From Siphonodentalium dalli (lineage: Eukaryota; Mollusca; Scaphopoda; Gadilida; Siphonodentaliidae), in assembly GCA_032622095.1 (NCBI GenBank), contig CP136063.1, forward strand, positions 267,771,426 to 267,835,425: 64,000 nucleotides of DNA. Reading direction: 5' to 3'. The notes beneath the pieces are model-generated. The model saw only the letters and a list, made by a program, of their open reading frames with translations, was not told where the DNA came from and ran no database searches. Positions 1 through 14,590 of the stretch are shown piece by piece (the first letter of the stretch is position 1; each line of letters starts with the position of its first letter). Position numbers and translations under genes: made by a program.

Positions 1-3000
1 TCATGCTACACCACAGTGTCTCTTCATGCTACACCACAGTGTATATTCATGCAACACCACATTGTATATTCATGCTACACCACATTGTCTATTCATGCTA
101 CACCATATTGTCTATTCATGCTACACCACAGTGTCTATTTATGCTACACCACAGTGTCTATTCATGCTACACCACAGTGTCTATTCATGCTACACCACAG
201 TGTCTATTCATGCTACACCACATTGTCTCTTCATGCTACACCACAGTGTCTATTCATGCTACACCACAGTGTCTATTCATGCTACACCACAGTGTCTATT
301 AATGCTACACCACAGTGTCTATTAATGCTACACCACATTGTCTATTCATGCTACACCACATTGTCTATTCATGCTACACCACAGTGTCTATTCATGCTAC
401 ACCACAGTGTCTATTCATGCTACACCACATTGTCTATTCATGCAACACCACATTGTCTATTCATGCTACACCACATTGTCTATTCATGCTACACCATATT
501 GTCTATTCATGCTACACCACAGTGTCTATTCATGCTACACCACAGTGTCTCTTCATGCTACACCACAGTGTCTCTTCATGCTACACCACAGTGTCTATTC
601 ATACTACACCACAGTGTCTATTCATGCTACACCACAGTGTCTCTTCATGCTACACCACATTGTCTATTCATGCTACACCACAGTGTCTATTCATGCTACA
701 CCACAGTGTCTATTCATGCAACACCACCGTGTCTATTCATGATACACCACAGTGTCTATTCATGCTACACCACAGTGTCTCTTCATGCTACACCACATTG
801 TCTATTCATGCTACACCACAGTGTCTATTCATGCTACACCACAGTGTCTATTAATGCTACACCACAGTGTCTATTAATGCTACACCACAGTGTCTATTAA
901 TGCTACACCACAGTGTCTCTTCATGCTACACCACAGTGTCTATTCATGCTACACCACAGTGTCTATTCATGCTACACCACAGTGTCTATTCATGCTACAC
1001 CACAGTGTCTATTCATGCTACACCACAGTGTCTATTCATGCTACACCACAGTGTCTCTTCATGCTAAACCACATTGTCTATTCATGCTACACCACAGTGT
1101 CTATTCATGCTACACCACAGTGTCTATTCATGCTACACCACAGTGTCTATTCATGATACACCACAGTGTCTATTCATGCTACACCACATTGTCTATTCAT
1201 GCTACACCACAGTGTCTATTCATGCAACACCACATTGTCTATTAATGCTACACCACAGTGTCTATTAATGCTACACCACATTGTCTATTCATGCTACACC
1301 ACATTGTCTATTAATGCTACACCACATTGTCTATTAATGCTACACCACAGTGTCTCTTCATGCTACATCACAGTGTCTCTTCATGCAACACCACAGTGTC
1401 TATTAATGCTACACCACAGTGTCTATTAATGCTACACCACAGTGTCTCTTCATGCTACACCACAGTGTCTCTTCATGCAACACCACATTGTCTATTCGTG
1501 CTACACCACAGTGTATCTTCATGCTACACCATAGTGTCTCTTCATGCTACACCATAGTGTCTATTCATGCTACACCACAGTGTCTATTCATGCTACACCA
1601 CAGTGTCTCTTCATGCTACACCACAGTGTCTATTCATGCTACACCACAGTGTCTATTAATGCTACACCACAGTGTCTCTTCATGCTACACCACAGTGTCT
1701 ATTAATGCTACACCACAGTGTCTCTTCATGCTACACCACAGTGTCTATTAACGCTACACCACATTGTCTATTCATGCTACACCACAGTGTCTATTAACGC
1801 TACACCACATTGTCTATTCATGCTACACCACAGTGTCTATTAATGCTACACCACAGTGTCTATTCATGCTACACCACAGTGTCTCTTCATGCTACACCAC
1901 AGTGTCTATTAACGCTACACCACAGTGTCTATTCATGCTACACCACAGTGTCTATTCATGCTACACCATAGTGTCTATTCATGCTACACCATAGTGTCTA
2001 TTCATGCTACACCACAGTATCTATTCATGCTACACCACAGTGTCTATTCATGCTACACCATAGTGTCTATTCATGCTACACCACAGTGTCTCTTCATGCT
2101 ACACCACAGTGTCTCTTCATGCTACACCACAGTGTCTCTTCATGCTACACCACAGTATCTATTCATGCTACACCACAGTATCTATTCATGCTACACCACA
2201 TTGTCTATTCATGCTACACCACAGTGTATATTCATGCTACACCACAGTGTATATTCATGCTACACCACAGTGTCTATTCATGCTACACCACAGTGTCTAT
2301 TCATGCTACACCATAGTGTCTATTCATGCTACACCACAGTATCTATTCATGCTACACCACAGTGTCTATTCATGCTACACCACAGTGTCTATTCATGCTA
2401 CACCACAGTATCTATTCATGCTACACCACAGTATCTATTCATGCTACACCACAGTGTCCATTCATGCTACACCATAGTGTCTATTCATGCTACACCACAG
2501 TGTATATTCATGCTACACCACAGTGTCTCTTCATGCTACACCACAGTGTATATTCATGCTACACCACAGTGTCTCTTCATGCTACACCACAGTGTCGCTT
2601 CATGCTACACCACAGTGTCTATTCATGCTACACCACAGTGTCTATTCATGCTACACCATAGTGTCTATTCATGCTACACCACAGTGTCTATTCATGCTAC
2701 ACCACAGTGTCTATTCATGCTACACCACAGTGTCTATTAATGCTACACCACAGTGTATATTCATGCTACACCACAGTATCTATTCATGCTACACCACAGT
2801 GTCTATTCATGCTACACCACAGTGTCTATTAATGCTACACCACAGTGTATATTCATGCTACACCACAGTGTCTATTCATGCTACACCACAGTGTCTATTC
2901 ATGCTACACCACAGTATCTATTCATGCTACACCATAGTGTCTATTCATGCTACACCACAGTATCTATTCATGCTACACCACAGTATCTATTCATGCTACA

Positions 3001-6000
3001 CCACAGTATCTATTCATGCTACACCACAGTGTCTATTCATGCTACACCACAGTATCTATTCATGCTACACCACAGTATCTATTCATGCTACACCACAGTA
3101 TCTATTCATGCTACACCACAGTGTCTATTCATGCTACACCACAGTGTCTATTAATGCTACACCACAGTGTATATTCATGCTACACCACAGTGTCTATTCA
3201 TGCTACACCACAGTGTCTATTCATGCTACACCACAGTGTCTATTCATGATACACCACAGTGTATATTCATGCTACACCATAGTGTCTCTTCATTCTACAC
3301 CATAGTGTCTATTCATGCTACACCACAGTGTCTATTCATGCTACACCACAGTGTCTATTCATGCTACACCAGTGTATATTCATGCTACACCACAGTGTCT
3401 ATTCATGCTACACCACAGTGTATATTCATGCTACACCATAGTGTCTATTCATGCTACACCACAGTGTCTATTCATGCTACACCACAGTGTCTATTCATGC
3501 TACACCACATTGTCTATTCATGCTACACCACAGTGTCTCTTCATGCTACACCACAGTGTCTCTTCATGCTACACCACAGTGTATATTCATGCTACACCAT
3601 AGTGTCTCTTCATGCTACACCACAGTGTCTATTAATGCTACACCACATTGTCTATTCATGCTACACCACATTGTCTATTCATGCTACACCACAGTGTATA
3701 TTCATGCTACACCACAGTGTCTATTCATGCTACACCACATTGTCTATTAATGCTACACCACAGTGTCTATTAATGCTACACCACAGTGTCTATTAATGCT
3801 ACACCACAGTGTCTCTTCATGATACACCACAGTGTCTATTCATGCTACACCACATTGTCTATTCATGCTACACCACAGTGTATATTCATGCTACACCACA
3901 GTGTCTATTCATGCTACACCACATTGTCTCTTCATGCTACACCACAGTGTCTATTAATGCTACACCACAGTGTCTATTAATGCTACACCACAGTGTCTAT
4001 TCATGCCACACCACATTGTCTCTTCATACTACACCACAGTGTCTATTAATGCTACACCACAGTGTCTATTCATGCTACACCACAGTGTCTCTTCATGCTA
4101 CACCACAGTGTCTATTCATGCTACACCACATTGTCTCTTCATGCTACACCACAGTGTCTATTCATGCTACACCACATTGTCTCTTCATGCTACACCACAG
4201 TGTCTATTAATGCTACACCACAGTGTATATTCATGCTACACCATAGTGTCTATTCATGCTACACCACATTGTCTATTCATGCTACACCACAGTGTCTATT
4301 CATGCTACACCACAGTGTCTATTCATGCTACACCACAGTGTCTATTCATGCTACACCACAGTGTATATTCATGCTACACCATAGTGTATATTCATGCTAC
4401 ACCACAGTGTCTATTCATGCTACACCACAGTGTCTATTCATGCTACACCGCAGTGTCTATTCATGCTACACCACATTGTCTCTTCATGCTACACCACAGT
4501 GTCTATTCATGCTACACCACAGTGTATATTCATGCTACACCATAGTGTCTATTCATGCTACACCACAGTGTCTATTCATGCTACACCACAGTGTCTATTC
4601 ATGCTACACCACATTGTCTCTTCATGCTACACCACATTGTCTATTAATGCTACACCACAGTGTATATTCATGCTACACCACATTGTCTCTTCATGCTACA
4701 CCACAGTGTCTATTCATGCTACACCACAGTGTCTATTCATGCTACACCACAGTGTCTATTCATGCTACACCACCGTGTCTATTCATGCTACACCATAGTG
4801 TCTATTCATGCTACACCACAGTGTATATTCATGCAACACCACAGTGTATATTCGTGCTACACCACAGTGTCTATTCATGCTACACCACATTGTCTATTAA
4901 TGCTACACCACAGTGTCTATTCATGCTACACCACATTGTCTATTCATGCTACACCACATTGTCTATTAATGCTACACCACATTGTCTATTAATGCTACAC
5001 CACATTGTATATTCATGCTACACCACAGTGTCTATTCATGCTACACCACATTGTCTATTAATGCTACACCACAGTGTCTATTCATGCTACACCACAGAGT
5101 CTATTAATGCTACACCACAGTGTATATTCATGCTACACCACATTGTCTATTAATGCTACACCACAGTGTATATTCATGCTACACCACATTGTCTATTAAT
5201 GCTACACCACATTGTCTATTAATGCTACACCACATTGTCTATTCATGCTACACCACAGTGTATATTCATGCTACACCACAGTGTCTCTTCATGCTACACC
5301 ACATTGTCTATTCATGCTACACCACATTGTCTATTCATGCTACACCACAGTGTCTATTCATGCTACACCACAGTGACTATTCATGCTACACCACAGTGTC
5401 TCTTCATGCTACACCACAGTGTCTCTTCATGCTACACCACAGTGTATATTCATACTACACCACAGTGTCTCTTCATACTACACCACAGTGTCTCTTCATG
5501 CTACACCACAGTGTATATTCATGCTACACCACAGTGTCTATTCATGCTACACCACAGTGTCTATTCATGCTACACCACAGTGTCTATTCATGCTACACCA
5601 CAGTGTCTATTCATGCTACACCACAGTGTCTATTCATGCTACACCACAGTGTCTCTTCATGCTACACCACAGTGTCTCGTCATGCAACACCACAGTGTCT
5701 CTTCATGCTACACCACAGTATCTATTCATGCTACACCACAGTGTCTCTTCATGCTACACCACAGTATATATTCATGCTACACCACCGTGTCTATTCATGC
5801 TACACCAGTGTCTATTCATGCTACACCACCTTGTCTATTCGTGCTACACCACATTGTCTATTCATGCAACACCACATTGTCTATTAATGCTACACCACAG
5901 TGTCTATTCGTGCAACACCACAGTGTCTATTCATGCTACACCACAGTGTCTATTCGTGCAACACCACAGGGTCTCTTCATGCTACACCACAGTGTCTCTT

Positions 6001-6540
6001 CATGCTACACCACAGTGTCTATTCATGCTACACCACAGTGTCTATTAGTGCAACACCACAGTGTCTCTTCATGCTACACCACAGTGTCTATTCATGCTAC
6101 ACCACAGTGTCTATTCGTGCAACACCACAGTGTCTCTTCATGCTACACCACAGTGTCTATTCATGCTACACCACAGTGTCTATTCATGCTACACCACAGT
6201 GTCTATTCATGCTACACCACAGTGTCTATTCATGCTACACCACAGTGTCTATTCGTGCAACACCACGGTGTCTCTTCGTGCTACACCACATTGTCTATTC
6301 ATGCTACACCACAGTGTATATTCATGCAACACCACATTGTCTATTCATGCTACACCACATTGTCTATTCATGCTACACCACAGTGTCTATTCATGCTTCA
6401 CCACAGTGTCTATTCGTGCTACACCACAGTGTCTATTCGTGCAACACCACAGTGTCTCTTCATGCTACACCACATTGTCTATTCATGCTACACCACAGTG
6501 TCTATTAATGCTACACCACAGTGTCTATTCATGCTACACC

Positions 6541-9500
6541 ATAGTGTCTATTAATGATACACCACAGTGTCTCTTCATGCTACACCACAGTGTCTATTCA
6601 TGCTACACCACATTGTCTATTCATGCTACACCACAGTGTATATTCATGCAACACCACATTGTCTATTCATGCTACACCACAGTGTCTATTCGTGCAACAC
6701 CACAGTGTCTCTTCATGCTACACCACAGTGTCTATTCATGCTACACCACAGTGTCTATTCATGCTACACCACAGTGTCTATTCATGCTACACCACAGTGT
6801 CTATTCATGCTACACCACAGTGTCTATTCGTGCAACACCACATTGTCTCTTCGTGCTACACCACATTGTCTATTCATGCAACACCACAGTGTATATTCAT
6901 GCAACACCACATTGTCTATTCATGCTACACCACAGTGTCTATTCGTGCAACACCACAGTGTCTCTTCATGCTACACCACATTGTCTATTCATGCTACACC
7001 ACAGTGTCTATTAATGCTACACCACAGTGTCTATTCATGCTACACCACAGTGTCTATTAATGATACACCACATTGTCTATTCATGCTACACCACAGTGTA
7101 TATTCATGCTACACCACAGTGTCTATTCATGCTACACCGCAGTGTCTATTCATGCTACACCACATTGTCTATTCATGCTACACCACAGTGTCTATTCATG
7201 CTACACCACAGTGTCTATTCGTGCAACACCACATTGTCTCTTCGTGCTACACCACATTGTCTATTCATGCAACACCACAGTGTATATTCATGCTACACCG
7301 CAGTGTCTATTCATGCTACACCACAGTGTCTATTAATGATACACCACAGTGTCTATTCATGCTACACCACATTGTCTATTCATGCTACACCACAGTGTCT
7401 ATTCATGCTACACCACAGTGTCTATTCGTGCAACACCACATTGTCTCTTCGTGCTACACCACATTGTCTATTCATGCAACACCACAGTGTATATTCATGC
7501 TACACCGCAGTGTCTATTCATGCTACACCACAGTGTCTATTAATGATACACCACAGTGTCTATTCATGCTACACCACATTGTCTATTCATGCTACACCAC
7601 AGTGTCTATTCATGCTACACCACAGTGTCTATTAATGATACACCACATTGTCTATTCATGCTACACCACAGTGTCTATTCATGCTACACCACAGTGTCTA
7701 TTCATGCTACACCACAGTGTCTATTCATGCTACACCACAGTGTCTATTCATGCTACACCACATTGTCTATTCATGCTACACCACAGTGTCTATTCGTGCA
7801 ACACCACAGTGTCTCTTCATGCTACACCACAGTGTCTATTCATGCTACACCACAGTGTCTATTCATGCTACACCACAGTGTCTATTCATGCTACACCACA
7901 GTGTCTCTTCATGCTACACCACAGTGTATATTCATGCTACACCACATTGTCTATTCATGCTACACCACAGTGTCTATTAATGATACACCACAGTGTCTAT
8001 TCATGCTACACCACAGTGTCTATTCATGCTACACCACAGTGTCTATTAATGATACACCACAGTGTCTATTCATGCTACACCACAGTGTCTATTCGTGCAA
8101 CACCACAGTGTCTCTTCATGCTACACCACATTGTCTATTCATGCTACACCACAGTGTCTATTCATGCTACACCACAGTGTCTATTCATGCAACACCACAG
8201 TGTCTATTCATGCTACACCACAGTGTCTATTCATGCTACACCACCGTGTCTATTCGTGCAACACCACAGTGTCTCTTCATGCTACACCACAGTGTCTATT
8301 CATGCTACACCACAGTGTCTATTCATGCTACACCACAGTGTCTATTCGTGCAACACCACAGTGTCTCTTCATGCTACACCACATTGTCTATTCATGCTAC
8401 ACCACAGTGTATATTCATGCTACACCACAGTGTCTATTCATGCAACACCACAGTGTCTATTCATGCTACACCACAGTGTCTATTCATGCTACACCACAGT
8501 GTCTATTCATGCTACACCATAGTGTCTATTCATGCTACACCATAGTGTCTATTCATGCTACACCACAGTGTCTATTCATGCTACACCACAGTGTCTATTC
8601 ATGCTACACCACAGTGTCTATTCATGCTACACCACAGTGTCTCTTCATGCTACACCACAGTGTCTCTTCATGCTACACCACAGTGTCTCTTCATGCTACA
8701 CCACCGTGTATATTCATGCTACACCACAGTGTCTATTCATGCTACACCACAGTGTCTATTCATGCTACACCACAGTGTCTATTCATGCTACACCACAGTG
8801 TCTATTCATGCTACACCACATTGTCTCTTCATGCTACACCACAGTGTCTCTTCATGCTACACCACAGTGTATATTCATGCTACACCACAGTGTCTATTCA
8901 TGCTACATCACAGTGTCTCTTCATGCTACACCACAGTGTCTCTTCATGCTACACCACAGTGTCTCTTCATGCTACACCACAGTGTCTCTTCATGCTACAC
9001 CACAGTGTCTCTTCATGCTACACCATAGTGTCTATTCATGCTACACCACAGTGTCTATTAATGCTACACCACAGTGTCTCTTCATGCTACACCATAGTGT
9101 CTCTTCATGCTACACCACAGTGTCTCTTCATGCTACACCACATTGTCTCTTCATGCTACACCATAGTGTCTCTTCATGCTACACCACAGTGTCTCTTCAT
9201 GCTACACCACATTGTCTATTCATGCTACACCACAGTGTCTATTAATGCTACACCACAGTGTCTATTCATGCTACACCATAGTGTCTATTAATGATACACC
9301 ACAGTGTCTCTTCATGCTACACCACAGTGTCTATTCATGCTACACCACATTGTCTATTCATGCTACACCACAGTGTATATTCATGCAACACCACATTGTC
9401 TATTCATGCAACACCACAGTGTCTCTTCGTGCTACACCACATTGTCTATTCATGCTACACCACAGTGTCTCTTCATGCTACACCACAGTGTCTATTAATG

Positions 9501-11420
9501 CTACACCACAGTGTCTATTCATGCTACACCACAGTGTCTCTTCATGCTACACCACAGTGTCTATTCATGCTACACCACAGTGTCTCTTCATGCTACACCA
9601 CAGTGTCTATTAATGCTACACCACAGTGTCTATTCATGCTACACCACAGTGTCTATTCGTGCAACACCACAGTGTCTCTTCGTGCTACACCACATTGTCT
9701 ATTCATGCTACACCACAGTGTATATTCATGCAACACCACATTGTCTATTCATGCTACACCACAGTGTATATTCGTGCAACACCACAGTGTCTCTTCATGC
9801 TACACCACATTGTCTATTCATGCTACACCACAGTGTCTATTAATGCTACACCACAGTGTCTATTCATGCTACACCATAGTGTCTATTAATGATACACCAC
9901 AGTGTCTCTTCATGCTACACCACAGTGTCTATTCATGCTACACCACATTGTCTATTCATGCTACACCACAGTGTCTATTAATGCTACACCACAGTGTCTA
10001 TTCATGCTACACCACAGTGTCTATTCATGCTACACCACAGTGTCTATTCATGCTACACCACAGTGTCTCTTCATGCTACACCACATTGTCTATTCATGCT
10101 ACACCACAGTGTCTATTAATGATACACCACAGTGTCTATTCATGCTACAACACAGTATATATTCATGCAACACCACATTGTCTATTCATGCTACACCACA
10201 GTGTCTATTCGTGCAACACCACAGTGTCTCTTCATGCTACACCACATTGTCTATTCATGCTACACCACAGTGTCTATTAATGCTACACCACAGTGTCTAT
10301 TCATGCTACACCATAGTGTCTATTAATGATACACCACAGTGTCTCTTCATGCTACACCACAGTGTCTATTCATGATACACCACATTGTCTATTCATGCTA
10401 CACCACAGTGTATATTCATGCAACACCACATTGTCTATTCATGCTACACCACAGTGTCTATTCGTGCAACACCACAGTGTCTCTTCATGCTACACCACAG
10501 TGTCTATTCATGCTACACCACAGTGTCTATTCATGCTACACCACAGTGTCTATTCATGCTACACCACAGTGTCTATTCGTGCAACACCACAGTGTCTCTT
10601 CGTGCTACACCACATTGTCTATTCATGCTACACCACAGTGTATATTCATGCAACACCACATTGTATATTCATGCTACACCACAGTGTCTATTCGTGCAAC
10701 ACCACAGTGTCTCTTCATGCTACACCACATTGTCTATTCATGCTACACCACAGTGTCTATTAATGCTACACCACAGTGTCTATTCATGCTACACCATAGT
10801 GTCTATTAATGATACACCACAGTGTCTCTTCATGCTACACCACAGTGTCTATTCATGCTACACCACATTGTCTATTCATGCTACACCACAGTGTCTATTC
10901 ATGCTACACCACAGTGTCTATTCATGCTACACCACAGTGTCTATTCATGCTACACCACAGTGTCTATTCATGCTACACCACAGTGTCTCTTCATGCTACA
11001 CCACATTGTCTATTCATGCTACACCACAGTGTCTATTAATGATACACCACAGTGTCTATTCATGCTACACCACAGTATATATTCATGCAACACCACATTG
11101 TCTATTCATGCTACACCACAGTGTCTATTCGTGCAACACCACAGTGTCTCTTCATGCTACACCACATTGTCTATTCATGCTACACCACAGTGTCTATTAA
11201 TGCTACACCACAGTGTCTATTCATGCTACACCACAGTGTATATTCATGCTACACCACAGTGTCTCTTCATGCTACACCACAGTGTCTCTTCATGCTACAC
11301 CACATTGTCTATTCATGCTACACCACAGTGTCTCTTCATGCTACACCACATTGTCTATTCATGCTACACCACAGTGTCTATTCATGCTACACCATAGTGT
11401 CTATTAATGATACACCACAG
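6541..11420. repeat. Long-range higher-order blocks in the satellite
   Basis: A landmark monomer series (TTAATGATACACC followed by a CTCTTCATG monomer) recurs near 6554, 9291, 10326 and 10809, with further copies near 9889 and 11407. The spacings 2737, 1035 and 483 bp equal 119, 45 and 21 monomers exactly. The neighbouring variant strings are shared over several hundred bases, so these are segmental duplications within the array. Confidence 0.75.
7142..7635. repeat. 207-bp higher-order repeat inside the satellite
   Basis: A block of nine 23-bp monomers (207 bp) with a distinctive run of variants (CGTGCAACACC, CGTGCTACACC, CACCGCAG, TTAATGATACACC) is repeated with the same variant order from 7142 and 7349, and a third partial copy starts at 7556. 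The exact 9-monomer step shows unequal exchange or amplification of multi-monomer blocks rather than single units. Confidence 0.85.
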
Positions 11421-13569
11421 TGTCTCTTCATGCTACACCACAGTGTCTATTCATGCTACACCAGAGTGTCTATTCATGCTACACCACAGTGTCTATTAAT
11501 GATACACCACATTGTCTATTCATGCTACACCACAGTGTCTATTCGTGCTACACCACAGTGTCTATTCATGCTACACCACATTGTCTATTCATGCTACACC
11601 ACAGTGTCTATTCGTGCTACACCACAGTGTCTATTCGTGCTACACCATAGTGTCTATTCATGATACACCACAGTGTCTATTCATGCTACACCACAGTGTC
11701 TATTCATGCTACACCACAGTGTCTATTCATGCTACACCACAGTGTCTATTCATGCTACACCACAGTGTCTATTCATGCTACACCACAGTGTCTATTCATG
11801 CTACACCACAGTGTCTATTCATGCTACACCATAGTGTCTATTCATGCTACACCACAGTGTCTATTCATGCTACACCACAGTGTCTATTCGTGCTACACCA
11901 TAGTGTCTATTCATGCTACACCACAGTGTCTATTCATGCTACACCACAGTGTCTATTCGTGCTACACCATATTGTCTATTCATGCTACACCAGTGTCTAT
12001 TCATGCTACACCACATTGTCTATTCATGCTACACCACAGTGTCTATTCGTGCTACACCATAGTGTCTATTAATGCTACACCACAGTGTCTATTCGTGCTA
12101 CACCATAGTGTCTATTCATGCTACACCACAGTGTCTATTCATGCTACACCACAGTGTCTATTCGTGCTACACCACAGTGTCTATTCATGCTACACCATAG
12201 TGTCTATTCATGCTACACCAGTGTCTATTCATGCTACACCACAGTGTCTATTCGTGCTACACCATAGTGTCTATTCATGCTACACCACAGTGTCTATTCA
12301 TGCTACACCACAGTGTCTATTCGTGCTACACCATAGTGTCTATTCATGCTACATCACAGTGTCTATTCATGCTACACCACAGTGTCTATTCGTGCTACAC
12401 CACAGTGTCTATTCGTGCTACACCATAGTGTCTATTCATGATACACCACAGTGTCTATTCATGCTACACCACAGTGTCTATTCATGCTACACCACAGTGT
12501 CTATTCATGCTACACCACAGTGTCTATTCATGCTACACCACAGTGTCTATTCATGCTACACCACAGTGTCTATTCATGCTACACCATAGTGTCTATTCAT
12601 GCTACACCACAGTGTCTATTCATGCTACACCACAGTGTCTATTCGTGCTACACCATAGTGTCTATTCATGCTACACCACAGTGTCTATTCATGCTACACC
12701 ACAGTGTCTATTCGTGCTACACCATAGTGTCTATTCATGCTACACCAGTGTCTATTCATGCTACACCACAGTGTCTATTCATGCTACACCACAGTGTCTA
12801 TTCGTGCTACACCATAGTGTCTATTCGTGCTACACCATAGTGTCTATTCATGATACACCACAGTGTCTATTCATGCTACACCACAGTGTCTATTCATGCT
12901 ACACCACAGTGTCTATTAATGCTACACCACAGTGTCTATTCATGCTACACCACAGTGTCTATTCATGCTACACCACAGTGTCTATTCATGCTACACCATA
13001 GTGTCTATTCATGATACACCACAGTGTCTATTCATGCTACACCACAGTGTCTATTCATGCTACACCACAGTGTCTATTCGTGCTACACCATAGTGTTTAT
13101 TCGTGCTACACCATAGTGTCTATTCGTGCTACACCATAGTGTCTATTCATGATACACCACAGTGTCTATTCATGCTACACCACAGTGTCTATTCATGCTA
13201 CACCATAGTGTCTATTCGTGCTACACCATAGTGTCTATTCGTGCTACACCATAGTGTCTATTCGTGCTACACCATAGTGTCTATTCGTGCTACACCATAG
13301 TGTCTATTCATGCTACACCACAGTGTCTATTCATGCTACACCACAGTGTCTATTCGTGCTACACCATAGTGTCTATTCATGATACACCACAGTGTCTATT
13401 CATGCTACACCACAGTGTCTATTCATGCTACACCACAGTGTCTATTCGTGCTACACCATAGTGTCTATTCATGATACACCACAGTGTCTATTCATGCTAC
13501 ACCACAGTATCTATTCATGCAACACCACAGTGTATATTCATGCTACACCACAGTGTCTATTCATGCTAC

Positions 13570-13680
13570 ACAACAGTGTCTATTCGCCACCGAATGGACA
13601 CCAGCGACATGCATTGACGTGAAGGCTACATCACAGTGTCTACTCGCTACCGAATGGACACCAGCGACATGCATTGACTA
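13570..13680. repeat. 59-bp composite repeat at the satellite edge
   Basis: At the right edge the monomer gives way to two copies of a 59-bp unit. Each joins a degenerate satellite monomer to a 36-bp segment containing CGAATGGACACCAGCGACAT. The copies differ at a few bases. This may be the ancestral longer unit from which the 23-bp monomer was amplified, or boundary sequence duplicated with the last monomer. Confidence 0.85.
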
Positions 13681-13764
13681 GAACGTTGAGCCATGAAGGG
13701 GCGAAACCTTTTAGTTCCGAATGTCCATTCGCTCGCCCATTTACTGTCTTCCCTTATAAAAAAC

Positions 13765-14360
13765 ACTCTGGTAAACTGTGGTAAAGTCAGGTTTACAATA
13801 AAAACACTCTGGTAAACCATGGTTTACTAGACTTTACTCTGGTAAACTGTGGTAAATTCAGGTTTACAATGATACACTCTGGTAAACCATGGTTTACTAT
13901 GTTTTACTCTGGTAAACTGTGGTAAAGTCAGGTTTACAATAAAAACAATCTGGTAAACCATGGTTTACTAGGCTTTACTCTGGTAAACTGTGGTAAAATC
14001 AGGTTTCCAATAAAAACAATCTGGTAAATCATTGTTTACCAGACTTTACTGTGGTAAACTGTGGTAAAGTCAGGTTTACAATAAAACACTCTGGTAAACC
14101 ATGGTTTACTAGGCTTTACTCTGGTAAACTGTGGTAAATTCAGGTTTACAATGATAAACTCTGGTAAACCATGGTTTACTAGGTTTTACTCTGATAAACT
14201 GTGGTAAAGTCAGGTTTACAATAAAAACACTCTATTAAACCATGGTTTACCAGGCTTTACTCTGGTAAACTGTGGTAAAGTCAGGTTTACAATAAAAACA
14301 CTCTGGTAAACCATTGTTTACCAGGCTCTACTCCGGTAAAGTCAGGTTTAAATTATATAC
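13765..14360. repeat. 70/71-bp satellite, about 8 copies
   Basis: Tandem units start near 13765, 13836, 13906, 13977, 14048, 14118, 14188 and 14259, giving periods of 70-71 bp. Each unit has two half-units: one with CTGGTAAACTGTGGTAAAGT and one with the perfect 16-bp palindrome GTAAACCATGGTTTAC. Copies alternate between AATAAAAAC and AATGATA spacers. No coding frame is preserved. Confidence 0.92.
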
Positions 14361-14590
14361 TCTGGTAAAAGCCACGTAAAATCCATGCAAAAAAAGATAT
14401 ACCCTTATAAATTCCAAGTAAAGGCATGGTAAAGTCAGGTTTACCCTTATAAATTCCAAGTAAAGGCATGGTAAAGTCAGGTTTACAATGATATACTAGT
14501 ACCCTACTAAAGCCACGTAAAAGCCACGTAAAATGGACATACCATTGTAAGTTCCAAGTAAATCATGGTAAAGTTAGGTTAAAATTAACA
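14361..14590. repeat. Degenerate 43-bp derivative of the 70/71-bp satellite
   Basis: A 43-bp unit containing CCTTATAAATTCCAAGTAAA and GGTAAAGTCAGGTTTA is present twice near 14400-14487, with a third decayed copy around 14540. The shared GGTAAAGTCAGGTTTA block ties it to the adjacent 70/71-bp array. Confidence 0.75.

Larger units (their letters stand above)
1..13585. repeat. 23-bp satellite array, left end outside window
   Basis: About 590 head-to-tail copies of a 23-bp unit whose core is GCTACACCACAGTGTCTATT. The array begins before base 1, so its full length is unknown. Recurrent variants: CAGTG to CATTG or CATAG; TTCATG to TTAATG or TTCGTG; GCTACACC to GCAACACC or GATACACC; GTGTCT to GTATCT. 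These are regional: GTATCT at 2.0-3.2 kb, TTAATG at 1.2-1.9 and 3.6-5.3 kb, CGTGCAACACC at 5.8-11 kb, and CGTGCTACACCATAG at 11.5-13.5 kb. The plus-strand consensus has no stop in any frame, and because 23 is not a multiple of 3 all frames cycle through the same 23-residue peptide. The long open frames (up to 651 codons) are therefore artefacts. The minus strand has stops in the unit. Confidence 0.98.

Noticed and set aside
1-13585. CRISPR-like regular array
   Set aside because: The units are contiguous 23-mers with no unique spacers, in a eukaryotic context.
3-13681. Dozens of long overlapping plus-strand open frames (up to 651 codons) with HATPQCLF repeats
   Set aside because: All are readings of the 23-bp satellite, which lacks stops in all plus frames; starts and ends simply follow variants creating ATG or TAG/TAA.
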